The notes: generated by a model from the letters alone, not told the origin. Shown: positions 21,518 to 32,692, numbered from the stretch's first letter. The stretch is 64,000 bases of DNA from Mikania micrantha (GCA_009363875.1 CM018680.1:120105027-120169026), one strand, 5' to 3'. Made by a program: numbers and translations.

Positions 21518-24500
21518 ATGGAGAAGACGACTAACATCAGTACAAAGCGTAAGCATGTTTTTTCCTTCAATCTTTCGTTTTTTTATAAGTATTTGTTTAA
21601 AATGTAGTTTTTTTATAATGTAATCACGCTCTTTTTGTGTTCTTCGATGGCGAAATAGGGAGCATTTCGATTGCTGCTAACACAGATACTTCAAGAGTCT
21701 TAAGCGAACGAAGATCAAAGACTAATAACGATAGGCACGCTGTGAGGAAGAAGAAAGGTTTGCATGTAATTTGTCTGGTCTGTAATTTTTTGATTTTGGG
21801 GTAATCCTTTTAATGGTTCGTAATTTTGCTTCCTATTTAATTAATTGTAATTTTATAAATTTAAATGTTATTCGATTATTATCAATGAGTATTTGTAACC
21901 CATAATTTGTGAATGCTAATTGTAATCCGTAATTTGTAACCTATTGTAATCCGTAATTTGTAACCCGTATGTGTGCTTTTTCTTATCAGTCCGTAAAAAT
22001 TACGTGTAGTACGTAATTATTGTATTTAGTTGTAAATGACTACTCAATGAGTATTTGTGTTTTCTTATTTAGTCCGTAAATATTATACATGTTTGATTAT
22101 GTTTCAGTCTGTAAATATATGTTGTTTTACAATTCCTTAGATAACATGACTCCAATATCTATCCAAAGTTATGATACTTCTGATGATGATGATGACTTCG
22201 TTCGTCCACCAAAACGTCAAAAACAAACATCCAAAACAGTTGATCAAACAAATGAAGATATGCGTCCACCATTTGTTGATTATATGGATAAAAAATTGAA
22301 AGGCAGGGTAGGTGTTGTTAACCTAAAACACAGTGTCAACGGTTTATCAAAACAACAAAAAAAGGCTATTATTCACATAGGTTTCAAGCCATTCTTGTCA
22401 ATTGTTGTTGATACAATACCAACAAGACTTGCACACTGGTTAGTTTAAAATTATGACTGTGAAAGAAATGAGTTGAATGCTGGTAATCATATTATCAAAG
22501 TAACATCGGTTACTATTAAAGATGTTTTGGGGGTGCCTCTTGGGAAAATAACAGTTAATGAGAAAAACAAACCACGGATTGGGTCATCAGATACTTTAAA
22601 AACCTGGAAGGAGCAATATGGTGGGAAATCAAGAATAACAGTGAAAGATGTTTTGGACCAAATGAAGAAAGGAGATAACGGGGATTATCTGTTCAAGCTT
22701 AATTGGCTAGTTGTCTACAACACAGTGCTAGGCTGGACAACTAAGAGCACCACAATAAACCAAAGATTTTTGAATTCTATAACAAGTGAATCAGACATTC
22801 CCAAAATCAACTGGTGTGATTATTTGATTACTTGTCTTAAGAGGACAAAACAGGAGTGGAATAATGAAGAAACTTTCAATGGGCATCTGCTTTTCCTTGC
22901 AGTACGTGATACTTTACAAATATCAATTATATATTTTGTATTATTAGTATTTTTTGTATGTGAATTTTAAATTTACAACTCATGTTTAACTATTTACAGC
23001 TTCTATACGTTAATCAAAAGCGTAAACGATATATTGAAACACCACCACCAATTCCAACAATTACAAACATTACAAATAAGTTTCTCATAGAGCTTGATAC
23101 TCATCTCTTTGAAAATGGTCCATTCACGAACTATGAGAAAGATGGTAATGATGAAGATGCATCTGAAGATGATGTGCATGTTGTTATTGAAAGTTCTGCT
23201 GATGGTGATGAAGCTGATGGTGATGATGAAGCTGATGGTGATGAAGGTGATGGTGATGAAGGTGATGGTGATGAAGCTGATGGTGATGTTCATCATGATG
23301 TTGATGGTGATGAAGATGGTCATACAAATGATTATGCTGTTGATGAAGATGTTGATGTGGTTGGTTGTAACTCCCCCTTACCACTCTCTATTGGTATATC
23401 CCAGGATGAGGTTTATGTTCAACAACCTTCACCAAATGTTCCCATCACAACATCATATTCTGTAAGTAAAAATCTTGACTAACAAAAATGTTAATATTAC
23501 GTTCTAAATTAAGTTAATTACGTCCCAATCATAACCTATATACTCTGTATGTTAAGACATAAAAATTAATAGTAATTACGTCCTAATCATATATTTACAT
23601 ATTATGTTCATATAATTACGTTCTATATACTAATAATTACGTACTGTATTTATCATTTCCAGGAAAATATAAAAATAATCAACCAAAAGATCTCAGCTTT
23701 AGAAAGTTTGGGCAAAGAAATTCATTCTATTTTCACAGAGAAATCATCTAAAGTTGCAAATAATGAGGAGATGACAAATATGAAAAAAAATGGGATGATA
23801 CAATTAATGTTATCTCAACACTTGCATCAGTTGGAAATCTAGGATCAGATCATATTCCACGGGAATACCATCTTGATGATGTTACTCCAACGTTTGTGCA
23901 AGAGATGGTCCAAGCATGTCAACAGGTTGAAATATCAAGATCTATCTCTAAAACAGTCCACCCTGTATCTGAAAATGTTGATTTGGCTGTAAAGATAGAC
24001 CCCAATGTTGATTTGGCTGCAAATATAGACACCGTGATCGCAACCATCCCATTTTTGCAGCCTGTCAGCATTGAAAATAAAGATCAACAAAGTGATCCCC
24101 TTGAGAAAGATGATACTAACCAAACTCCAGCCTTCCCTATTAAACACACATACAAACGACACCCAAGGGAAAAATTTGTTAGTGAATCCTTAAGATCACC
24201 CTTTGTTGAACGTTCAGTAGTTTTGGGTAGCAAAATAACAAAAGAAGAAACTGTATTATCAAAATATATGTTTGACCCAGAAATGATCCACAGTAAGTGA
24301 TTATATGTTTTATCTTGTTTGTAAAACTTATAAAAAATCCCCTTATTGTTTATTTATACATTTTTTTGTTTAAACATAGCACACTTATGTTCATGACACA
24401 AAGTGAAACTGAATTCTACAAGGTCATATTTGAGAGCCTATTCCCTGGCATTTATGTACATATTGGTGTTTTGGAATCATGGATGCATATACTTAATGCT

Positions 24501-25672
24501 GATGAAAAACATCGTGGACCTGGATCTCCATTGAGGTTTTTTTTAACTCCAAACATAGTAGTAAGTGAAACTAAAGTTGTTATCCTATCTAGTTTTTAAA
24601 ATTTACGCTTTTTATTATCTGTTTTTTCTTTTGTTTTTTTCCTAACATTCTCTTCAAAAATTTCAGCCCTTGCCTATGCTTGAGAAATGAATCCCTGATA
24701 AATCAAGGATGGTAGTTTTTCAATCAAGTATTGATGTGCTGTTGACAAATTACAACATTAATAACATCAACAAAGTTGATTTGATTTTCATCCCCATTAT
24801 AAAAAGCGAACATGTTTTCTTGATGGTTTTTGATTTGAAAAATCCATCAGTGGTTATCATTGATAACATGGAGACTGCCAACCAATCAGGGGATAGATAC
24901 TCTCACATTCCTTACATAATGGTTAGTAAAAACAATTACGTTTTAGTTATGAATTACATACTTAGCAAATATAGATTCCATGCATTATATTACTTATCAT
25001 TCATATTACAAATTACTTACTATTAATTACATACCATACAAACTAACTATAAATTACGTAGTACTATTTAAAAAATTACGCATTTACATAATGGTTAGTT
25101 TAACAATTACGTTTTAATTGTAAAATGCATTATTTTTAGTTATGAATTACGTACTACGTATAAATCATATTACAAATTACTTACTGTTAATTACGTACCC
25201 ATTTAATTATTACGTACTATGTTCAAGTATATTACGTACTTAACCTTATGAATATTTTATTGTTTACTTATTTATGCAGAAAGATGTTTTGACAAACTAT
25301 CTGTTATCAAAGGATCATCCAAGCGCACTCAAAATCAGTAACCAGACTCCACAATCTATAGACCTTCCATGGAAAACAACAAAAAATGGAGTAGATTGTG
25401 GTAGATTTTGTATGAGACATATGGTGACTTACATGGGTGGAGGACCCAAGAAATAGAATTCTGGATTGTTGAATGAATCTGAAGGACAGAATAAACAACT
25501 AAACCAACTAAGATTCAAATATCTTTGTAAGATCCTTATGTCAAATGTCAACTTCTTGAAAGAAAATATACTTGCACTATCCAGAAAGCATGATGAAATG
25601 GATGAAAAGAAGAAGAAATGGCCAAAAACCATTACAAATATGATAAAAAGTAGGCAAAGAAAATACTTATGA
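21518..25672 (+). pseudogene. ULP1-like (C48) cysteine protease gene of the MULE, disrupted
   Basis: Exons inferred: 21518-21548, 21659-21757, 22141-22901, 23000-23461, 23663-24292, 24380-24560, 24667-24921, 25280-25672. The frame holds across most junctions, but the gene is broken: in-frame TAA at 22446-22448, TGA at 24688-24690, TAG at 25454-25456, and a frameshift in an 8-A run at 23783-23790. The exon 5/6 junction is also out of phase by one. The N-terminal half has basic stretches and an Asp/Glu-Gly repeat. The C-terminal half has the C48 layout: His in SEHVFLMVFD, Asp in VVIIDN, Cys in VDCGRFC; the usual Gln before the Cys motif is not obvious. ULP1 enzymes remove SUMO; a MULE-borne copy has no proven role, and this one cannot make a full protein. 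Confidence 0.82.
23196..23325 (+). repeat. GATGGTGAT/GATGAA trinucleotide-like repeat
   Basis: Repeated GATGGTGATGAAG(C/G)T units within exon 4 of the ULP1-like pseudogene; translated they give an acidic Asp-Glu-Gly tract. Several spurious frames overlap here on both strands. Confidence 0.8.
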
Positions 25673-25949
25673 AATGTATTCACGTACTAATTACTTATCC
25701 AATCCTATGAATTTAGTTATTTTGTTATTTATATTCATCATTTTTTATATTTTGCTAGCATCTTATCATTATATATACAAATCTTTTCCATGCATGTTAA
25801 TATAACCAAACAATAAAAATGAAATACCAGATTAAAACACATCAAAATCAAAATTTTTATATATACATATTTATATTTAACATCATATCATCAAAAAACA
25901 TCTTTCACAACCCACAATCACCCAAAAAAAACACAAAAAACACCACCAC

Positions 25950-26243
25950 CTAAAACTTCTTAATCTCTTCCACCCCCTCCTTCCTCTTCTTGGTCTTGTC
26001 AATGGTGCCGTCTACCAGCTTCTTGACAACACCATGGATTTCTTCGTTCATCATTATTTGGTTGATCAGATAGTCTTGTGCCAAATCATCGCCTTCAGTC
26101 AATTGATCATCCACAAACTCACCAAGGGTTGCAATGTTGGACCGGATATCAGAAATTACTAACCCATTCAACATACCAAATGAATTACGCATTCCCCTAT
26201 TAGTTTTCTTCTCTTTTTCGATGTTTTTCTCCAGAATCTTCAT
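25950..26243 (-). CDS. Small MULE-borne charged helical protein (97 aa), unknown function
   Basis: A 97-codon frame with a genuine ATG at 26243, between the ULP1 pseudogene and the divergent small gene, inside the MULE. It is Lys/Glu-rich at both ends (KILEKNIEKEKK; DKTKKRKEGVEEIKKF) with a helical middle. The frame stays open upstream to 26300, adding RKRKASSSSSYKFAKDE, and just before that is an AG (TATAG) that could be a splice acceptor, so a longer spliced form is possible. A TATA-like TTTATAAGTTATATATAT lies near 26344-26362 on the minus strand. I do not recognise the family. Opposite-strand frames here are weak, which favours this as the real gene. Confidence 0.5.
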   Translation of the reverse strand: MKILEKNIEKEKKTNRGMRNSFGMLNGLVISDIRSNIATLGEFVDDQLTEGDDLAQDYLINQIMMNEEIHGVVKKLVDGTIDKTKKRKEGVEEIKKF

Positions 26244-26521
26244 TACTTTCTCGTCCTTTGCAAACTTGTAACTTGAAGATGAAGATGCCTTTCTTTTTCT
26301 CTATATTTTTTTGTTGAATGTGAATATTCATGCATGCTTTTGTTACATATATATAACTTATAAAAAGTTGATATCTAAACTTATTAGCCGTTCCGTATTC
26401 CAATACTGGTTGTTGAATAACATTTACTCCCGTTTAAACCGATTAATTATCCAAATTAAATTCGGTGGTTGAGAAGGTGGGAAATCGACCGTAATTAATA
26501 ACTAGTAATAAATGTCTACCG

Positions 26522-26529
26522 TATAAATA
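26522..26529 (+). promoter_or_regulatory. TATA box of the small plus-strand MULE gene
   Basis: TATAAATA 57 bases upstream of the ATG at 26586, followed by an A-rich leader, is a normal plant core-promoter spacing. Confidence 0.55.
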
Positions 26530-26585
26530 TTGACGCTCTCTATAGCAATCAAACACCCTACTTCTATTTTCAAAAAATAAAAAAA

Positions 26586-26909
26586 ATGTCTTCTTCCTCA
26601 TCAACACCTGGAAATGACAAGAAATCAAGGCTTACATCAGAAATACTAAAACAATACAATAAAGATGTCCAGTACATGGACGTCTTGAAGCAAAGCTTTG
26701 ACAGTCTTGATGAAAGTATCAAGAAAAGAGACAAACTCAGTAAAAAATTGCTTCAACTCCCACCCACTGCTATACATGATCTTGTCATTCTGTTCATGAT
26801 CGATGAAGATGCAACCGATGTTCAACAACTTCATTTAATTGCTGACATCATACAGAAGTTACGTTGTTCAATGAAGCTAAAAGTTGATTTCCTAGATGCT
26901 TATATGTAA
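26586..26909 (+). CDS. Small MULE-borne helical protein (107 aa), unknown function
   Basis: Single-exon frame starting MSSSSSTPGNDKKSR and ending at TAA 26909, with a TATA box and short leader in place. Predicted mostly helical: YMDVLKQSFDSLDESIKKRD and the following KLSKKLLQL look like a short coiled coil, then a hydrophobic stretch IHDLVILFMI and an amphipathic end. No stop, no frameshift, and its position between two other element genes suggests it belongs to the MULE rather than to the host. It may have been captured, or be an accessory factor; no family recognised. It is divergent from the 25950-26243 gene across about 340 bp. Confidence 0.6.
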   Translation: MSSSSSTPGNDKKSRLTSEILKQYNKDVQYMDVLKQSFDSLDESIKKRDKLSKKLLQLPPTAIHDLVILFMIDEDATDVQQLHLIADIIQKLRCSMKLKVDFLDAYM

Positions 26910-27185
26910 TTTTAATGTTTGTAGTTTTTTTATCTATGTGTTCCTTTTCAATTATTGCATTTTAATCTTTTGTGATTTTAATTTTGTAATGTTTAATCTA
27001 TGTTTAATCTATGTTTGTTTTTTTTTTAAAATTAACGTACCATTCAATATATATAACCACAATAAACATAAAAGTACCATGATCTAATATACATAAAAAT
27101 ATTCACTTATTACTTATAAAAATAATCACGCACAAGTAAAATAAATCCTTTTAATATAATAACGTTCTGTTAATCACGTCCCAAT

Positions 27186-27258
27186 AATCACGTACCAATA
27201 TTCATACATCTTAAAATCACGTACCAATATTCATACATCTTAAAATCACGTACCATTT
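27186..27258. repeat. 29-bp tandem repeat, 2.5 copies
   Basis: AATCACGTACCAATATTCAT-type unit starts at 27186, 27215 and 27244, an exact 29-bp period. Each unit contains CACGTAC, a variant of the ACGTAC motif spread through the MULE. It lies just beyond the 3' end of the transposase gene. Confidence 0.85.
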
Positions 27259-27302
27259 CAATTATTTCACAAAAATCATGTCATATAGCTTATCTCATGT
27301 AA

Positions 27303-30300
27303 CTATCCAGTCTTCTGGGGTCCTCTTAATGCAGGACATGTGCGCCTGTCATGTCCAGCTTGTCCACAACTATGGCAACCTCTCGATCTTTTTCCCATCC
27401 TACTTATTGCTTGTTCACGCTTTGACTTAAACCTTTTGTGTGATCCTGAACCTTTGTTTCTTATACCATATGGCACACGAACATCAGACGTTGATTCTTT
27501 ATTATTTGGAACAAAAGAAGACACAATGTTCTTCTGTTTAACTGATGGCCTGTCTCTAGTATCAACATCTGTTTGTTCCATTAAGTTCTTTAAAGTGTCT
27601 CTGAAAATAGACAACTTACTCATGTCCGTTACCAATTTGTTTACAATATACTCACTGGATGTCATTATATCACGCACCATATTGTCCACCTCTGGGTTTA
27701 TTCCGCTTAAAATATGTGGGTTAATTATGGAATTATTTGACATGTTTGGTACCACATCTTTTGTCCATCTGCGTGTAATATATTTTTCTGGGAAAACATT
27801 TACATCACATAACCTTAAAACATAAAAACAATGTCTGCATAATAACCCATAACACTCATACCGTTTGCAACTACACCTCACTGTTATCTCATCCTCATCC
27901 TGACCATATAACACCTATGAAAAAAAAATTACAACATTAATGAAATTACGCACCATACTATATAAAATCACGTACTACATTAAAAAAAAAGAGAAAATAA
28001 AACATACCTTCAAATACCCATTTCCATATGCTTTCAAATCTTTGATTAGAAATTTTGTAAAATCACCTGATTGTGATGTACACACGGACAAACAATTATG
28101 AACAGAATCATATATTTCTTCTTGCACGTCAAAAAATATACTTCTTGTGTATATTTTATGGGCCTGCTCTTCAAGAGGATAATCTGTCCACAAATCAGCA
28201 TTTGTGTTCCTTGATACATGGTCATTTTTCCTATGCATACGCCTCTGAGCCTCCATAGCAGTGTCAAAATGTGTGAAAAATTCAAGTAAGGTTAACTGGC
28301 AATTCAAAACTTGTCCAAAATAATGATTTTCGCTCTCGGATCTTGATGTTGTTCGCATAAGGCCTGACATTGGCTCATCCCTATAAAAAGCAAGAATCCA
28401 CATATCCCTATTCTCAAACATGTATCCAAACCAATCAACATTGCTCAACTCATAATCATCCATAATTGATAACCATTCTCTATCAAAGTCTTCAGGTGAC
28501 ACCGAATCCGTCCATACTATGTTACATAAACGTGACTTGAATTCATCATTGTTACATAACGCAGTCCCAACCTGTAATATGTAATAAATAAATATGTAAA
28601 ATCATCTATAAACTACTTAATTTATAAAATACGCACCATATACTATAATTACGTACCATAATCATTTCTACTTATGGGCTAAAACAAAAAAAAAAGCAAA
28701 ATAATACGAAAATTATACAAATACCTTGTCAGACACCTTTGTCATGATGTGCCACATGCATAACCTATGCCTACTAGAAGGCCAAACAGATTCTACTGCT
28801 TGCTTTATAGCAGCATCTTGATCCGTCACTACAACCTTTGGCGCCATACCAAATGCATTTGTAAAACATTCTAGTAACCATTTGTAAGATGTTATACTTT
28901 CAGAACCTAAAAGTGCGGCTCCAAAACTAATGTTGCAATGATGATTATCAATACCAGTAAATGGAACGAACACCATTTTGTATCTACAGAAAAAAAATTA
29001 TGTGTATATACAAAAATATTAAAAAACATTATCAACTAATATTGTAACATTGAATGACATATTAAACAGAACTTAAAATTCTTACTTGTTGGTCCTGAAT
29101 GTTGCATCAAATGAAACAACATCACCGAATATGATATAATTCTTTTTCGCATGCCCGTCTGCCCAAAACAAACCAGTAAGTTGGTCTTTATTATCCTTCG
29201 TATACTCAAATGAAAAATCTGGAACAAACTCCTTTTTCTTAAGCAACATACTAACAACCATATCCGCATCATATTCACCAACAAACAAATTCAATTGTTT
29301 CTTAAAATTCTTACAATCAACAGATGTAATTCCCACTTGATCAAAGCCACCATACTTGGTATGCATTATATTAAACGCTCTAACAGGTCCAATATTGTGT
29401 TTAGACATCGAACACATCATCTGCATTTTTTCGTACGTTAATTTCCTACATGATGGCAACATGTGAATATCTTCTTGTGCCACAAATCCATGGTTATGCT
29501 CCTCAACAAATTTGTTAACGATAAATATAACTCCATCATCAGATTTCAAAACAACATGAGCTAAGCATCCCGTCCTTTGTGTTGGCCTATTCCTCGTTTT
29601 AATTTTCTTTTCATTATCCATATTACAACTTTTTATAGGTTTATGTCCCTCCTTTGAACATACCAAATATTTAAGTTTTATAACGTTACCCAAACAATAC
29701 TGAGATCCTCTGCGAGCAACAAAACCACTTGTTTTAGCATATTTTTGATAAAATTCAAATGCATGTTCAATTGAATTGAAAATCATTCCTTCCAAAGGTT
29801 TGCATGATATCGGGACATCAGGTGTGTAATACTTCTTTCCTGATTTCGGTGAAATACGTTGCAATCCAATAGTAATTTCCTCAATAATACAACCTGCATC
29901 GATTGTACTAATTATTACTTACTAATACAATTATTACGTACTATTCAAAACACTCTCTGAATGGTTCACTGATAATTACGTACTTATTATAGCGTCCTTG
30001 CAATTACATACTATCAGTTATAAGATATTATACATGCAACCTGCATCGATTGTACAATTTATTACTTACTAATACAATTATTACGTACTATTCAAAACAC
30101 TCTCTGAATGGTTCACTGATAATTACGTACTTATAAAAACGTCCTTGCAATTACGTACTTTGATACTAGACATGCAACCTGCATCGATTGTACAATTTAT
30201 TACTTACTAAAACAATTATTACGTACTGATTCTAACTCTCTCAGAATTACTCATTGATAATTACGTACTTATATTAACGTACTAGTAATTACGTACTATA

Positions 30301-30653
30301 TTTATCGTATTCTCTCTTTAAACAACAAAAGTTGTTATTAGCGTACTATTTAATACGTACTGCTAACTCATTATCACGTTCTATGTTTGATTCTTTTTTT
30401 TTATCAAATCATAACTTGTCATTGTTTTGATATTTCACCATACAACAAAATTCAAAAAACAACTTTTAATGCTTTTATAATGCCTTTAATCAACAAATTT
30501 AACTCTAATACAAATTCTGCATAAATCTATCGACAATATATCAATAACCAAACGCTTTGGAAACAAAAACATGCTTGTAAAAACAAAACATACATATGTA
30601 TATTCATAAAAATATTTAATAAACGTACCTTCTCGATCTCTAACGTCGTCCAT
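27303..30653 (-). CDS. MULE transposase, FAR1 type, 5 exons, 755 aa, apparently intact
   Basis: Exons (minus): 30653-30629, 29893-29086, 28983-28725, 28571-28008, 27914-27303; all introns GT-AG, total 2,268 nt in one frame with no stop. Exon 1 encodes only MDDVRDRE plus one base. Domains: FAR1/WRKY-GCM1-like zinc-binding DNA-binding domain (about residues 45-145, ending in HNH); MULE DDE core with Asp in SFDATF (about 272), Asp in VVTDQDAA (about 331), CMWH, and Glu in SRSESENHYF (about 443); SWIM zinc finger CxC...CRH (about 566-581); C-terminal CCHC knuckle CHSCGQAGHDRRTC (about 732-745). This is the domain set of FAR1/FHY3-related transposases (Jittery/FRS clade). It should bind the terminal repeats and cut the element. 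It could be mistaken for a host FAR1-RELATED SEQUENCE gene, but it lies inside matched terminal repeats. Confidence 0.9.
29891..30310. repeat. Tandem triplication (about 140-bp units) in transposase intron 1
   Basis: Units begin AACCTGCATCGATTGTAC at 29891, 30038 and 30176 (periods 147 and 138). Each holds several ATTACGTACT motifs. The first unit includes the splice acceptor of exon 2, and the acceptor sequence is copied in the other two. Confidence 0.85.
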
Positions 30654-30898
30654 TGATTTTGGATATATGTATAAACGACGGCTTCAAATGCTCTTAATTT
30701 ATCAAAATACGAACAAACCAATTCTATATACTAATATCAATTATAATTAATATAATAAAATTAAACAATTAACTGAAACCGTATAATTCGGTCCTATATT
30801 AATTTTTTTAATCATATCCTTAAATAACCAACTCATTTTTTACCGAAAATGACCCTCCGTCTAATATTACTAATTGTACACGTGTCCTTCTTTAAGTG

Positions 30899-30945
30899 GC
30901 TTCCTACGCTTTGTACGTTAAACCTCCTTTGTATTATATCCGCCT

Positions 30946-30947
<2 letters not shown>
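30899..30947 (-). repeat. MULE right terminal inverted repeat
   Basis: Read on the minus strand from 30947 it begins GGAGGCGGATATAATACA and reaches the core AACGTACAAAGCGTA at the same distance (28 bases) as in the left end, followed by GGAAG. An (AT)n run follows directly. Confidence 0.85.
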
Positions 30948-30981
<34 letters not shown>

Positions 30982-31445
30982 TGATAGAAATAATAAGAAA
31001 AAGAAAAGAAAATATTATATTGTCAATTGGGTCCTTTGTCTAGTAATGACACAATTGTCATTTATTATTTGTGTTTCTAAATAAACAAATGAGATCTCCC
31101 CGCCAGACTTGAACGATGTTGTTCTAAACATGAACCAAACAATGATGAATTGAAGTGAATATATATGTATATAGAGTTATAGACAACAAAAATTAATGAT
31201 AACCAGCAGGGACTAGCAATCCCATTATGCATAAGAAAATTCAAAACAATTAAAAAAACCAAAATACAATTAACCAAGGAGTCTTTTCTAAATTCATATC
31301 CTTGCTTCATGATTTTGAGATTTCTTGTAGTGGGTTTGTCATTCATTTATTCCAGCAGCATTAAAGCTTTTCAAACCAAATTAAGGAGGTTTCCAGAATA
31401 GGGTGTGTCCCATCCCCTACTTGTTTACGTATATCTATGTCTATT
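30948..31445. other. AT microsatellite and intergenic sequence
   Basis: TA repeat at about 30948-30979 flanks the MULE. The rest is AT-rich with no credible gene. TTTCTTGTAGTG at 31321-31332 is the inverted form of a CACTA end. Confidence 0.55.
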
Positions 31446-31560
31446 CACTACAAGAAAAGTGTTGCTAAACCGACGAGGGCTACAGGGATGACAATTGTCA
31501 TTTCTACAGCTACGGCTATAGCGACGACCTCTTAGAGACGACATGCCGTCGCTATATTGA
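31446..31560 (+). mobile_element. CACTA (En/Spm) transposon end
   Basis: CACTACAAGAAAAG at 31446 is the standard CACTA terminus, and the following sequence has subterminal GACGAC/GCGACGA words (near 31513-31555) typical of the group. No partner end in the right orientation was found downstream, so it is a fragment. Confidence 0.65.
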
Positions 31561-32103
31561 CTTCCCTGCTTCCAACATACCTTTTCCTAGCTTGAGTATG
31601 CATGACCAAATGCTTTTGATTGAGCTTCTGTCCAAATCTTTTAGATCATTAAAAGAAACCTCGTGTATTGCTTTTGTTGCTAGTGCCCACTGCCCGTTGT
31701 CTTCAATTAAGGCCCTCCACCATCATTTGGTTAGCAAGGTTAGTTGAGTGATTTTAGACAACCTACACCCAAACACGTACCCTTCTTTTTTGCTTTCGTA
31801 ATCTTTGCTCATGCTACCCAATGGATTTTCATATGGTTTGAATTACCAAACTACAAGATTTTTTTGTGGATCGCTACTTTTTTAGGTACGAACGTAAAGT
31901 CATTTTCTCTATTTCTTAATAATTGTCTAAAATTTTACTATACTTATAATTAAATAATTTTTCACTTAAGATTAAAGATTTATAATTTAGATCGAGTACT
32001 TAGGATAAACGTAAATAATATTATTACATTGAGTTGGATGACACTAAACTTAGTCACGTACCTAGTTTACTAGTTTTAGAATATATATATGTGTGTGTAT
32101 ATA
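31561..32103. other. Intergenic, no gene seen
   Basis: No credible coding frame or recognised element. A short leucine- and serine-rich frame near 31565-31740 has no support. Confidence 0.5.
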
Positions 32104-32427
32104 GGGAATTAATAAAATGAAAACCTTATTTTAGTGTGAAAACTCATGTAAAACAAACGTATTTTTTTGAATTTTTTTACAGATTTGTAACATTATTTGG
32201 CACATTTTTATAAAAAAAAATCAAAAAAACGCCGAACAAATATTTAAAAAAAATATATTTTATAATTTTTTTTACTTTGTAAAACATACGTAACGCTGCG
32301 TCAGATCTGACGGAATTTTTTTACGTTTGTTTCGTATGTTTTACATTGATTTTTTTACATTTTGTTACGCATGTTTTACATGGGTTTTTTGAGTTTTTAC
32401 AATAAAATGTGCTTTTCAAATTATCCA

Positions 32428-32432
<5 letters not shown>
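32104..32432. mobile_element. MITE inserted in TA repeat
   Basis: Imperfect inverted ends: GGGAATTAATAAAATGAAAAC on the left, GGGTATGGATAATTTGAAAA inverted on the right, both directly next to TATATA. Likely a MULE-related MITE by its target preference. Confidence 0.5.

Positions 32433-32478
<46 letters not shown>
32433..32478. repeat. (TA)n microsatellite
   Basis: About 45 bases of alternating TA after CC at 32431-32432. Confidence 0.9.
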
Positions 32479-32481
<3 letters not shown>

Positions 32482-32692
32482 TTAATGCGGCTTTCGTGAT
32501 AATATATCTATAAGCATTTGAAGAGAGGTGAGCTGTCAAATCTTATACGAAAACTATCAAATTTCTTATATTAAATAACACTTTGCCTGCTGTTAAAAAA
32601 AATATATAATAATAATAATAATATATGGTAAAGTTCATCATCGTATCAATAATAAGGGGTTATCTGTTAAAATATATTAATCAAACTTGAAG

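Larger units (their letters stand above)
21219..30947. mobile_element. Autonomous-looking Mutator-like element (MULE), 9,729 bp
   Basis: The two ends align without gaps as inverted repeats over about 49 bp with roughly 12 mismatches and an identical 15-bp core AACGTACAAAGCGTA. The element is set in TATATATATA on both sides, which masks the 8-10-bp target duplication. Contents: ULP1-like pseudogene (21518-25672, plus), small gene (25950-26243, minus), small gene (26586-26909, plus) and FAR1-type MULE transposase (27303-30653, minus). MULEs carrying ULP1-like genes are known in plants (Kaonashi type). The noncoding parts are rich in TTACGTAC motifs. Confidence 0.88.

Noticed and set aside
23003..23465. 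Several overlapping frames on both strands (Met-Val-rich, His-Leu-rich, Thr-Ile-rich)
   Set aside because: All are shadows of the GATGGTGAT repeat in exon 4 of the ULP1-like pseudogene.
26200..26403. 67-codon minus-strand frame overlapping the small MULE gene
   Set aside because: It overlaps the better supported 25950-26243 frame; most likely leader or an exon out of phase. Kept in mind as a sign of a frameshift or unspliced first exon.
27186..27258. CRISPR-like direct repeats
   Set aside because: No spacers: contiguous 29-bp tandem copies in a plant transposon.
27340..27825. 161-codon plus-strand frame opposite the last transposase exon
   Set aside because: Antisense shadow; the minus strand encodes SWIM and CCHC motifs and splices in frame.
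27303..30653. Host FAR1-RELATED SEQUENCE gene
   Set aside because: Domain set is the same, but the gene is enclosed by matched terminal repeats with the other MULE genes, so it is called a transposase.
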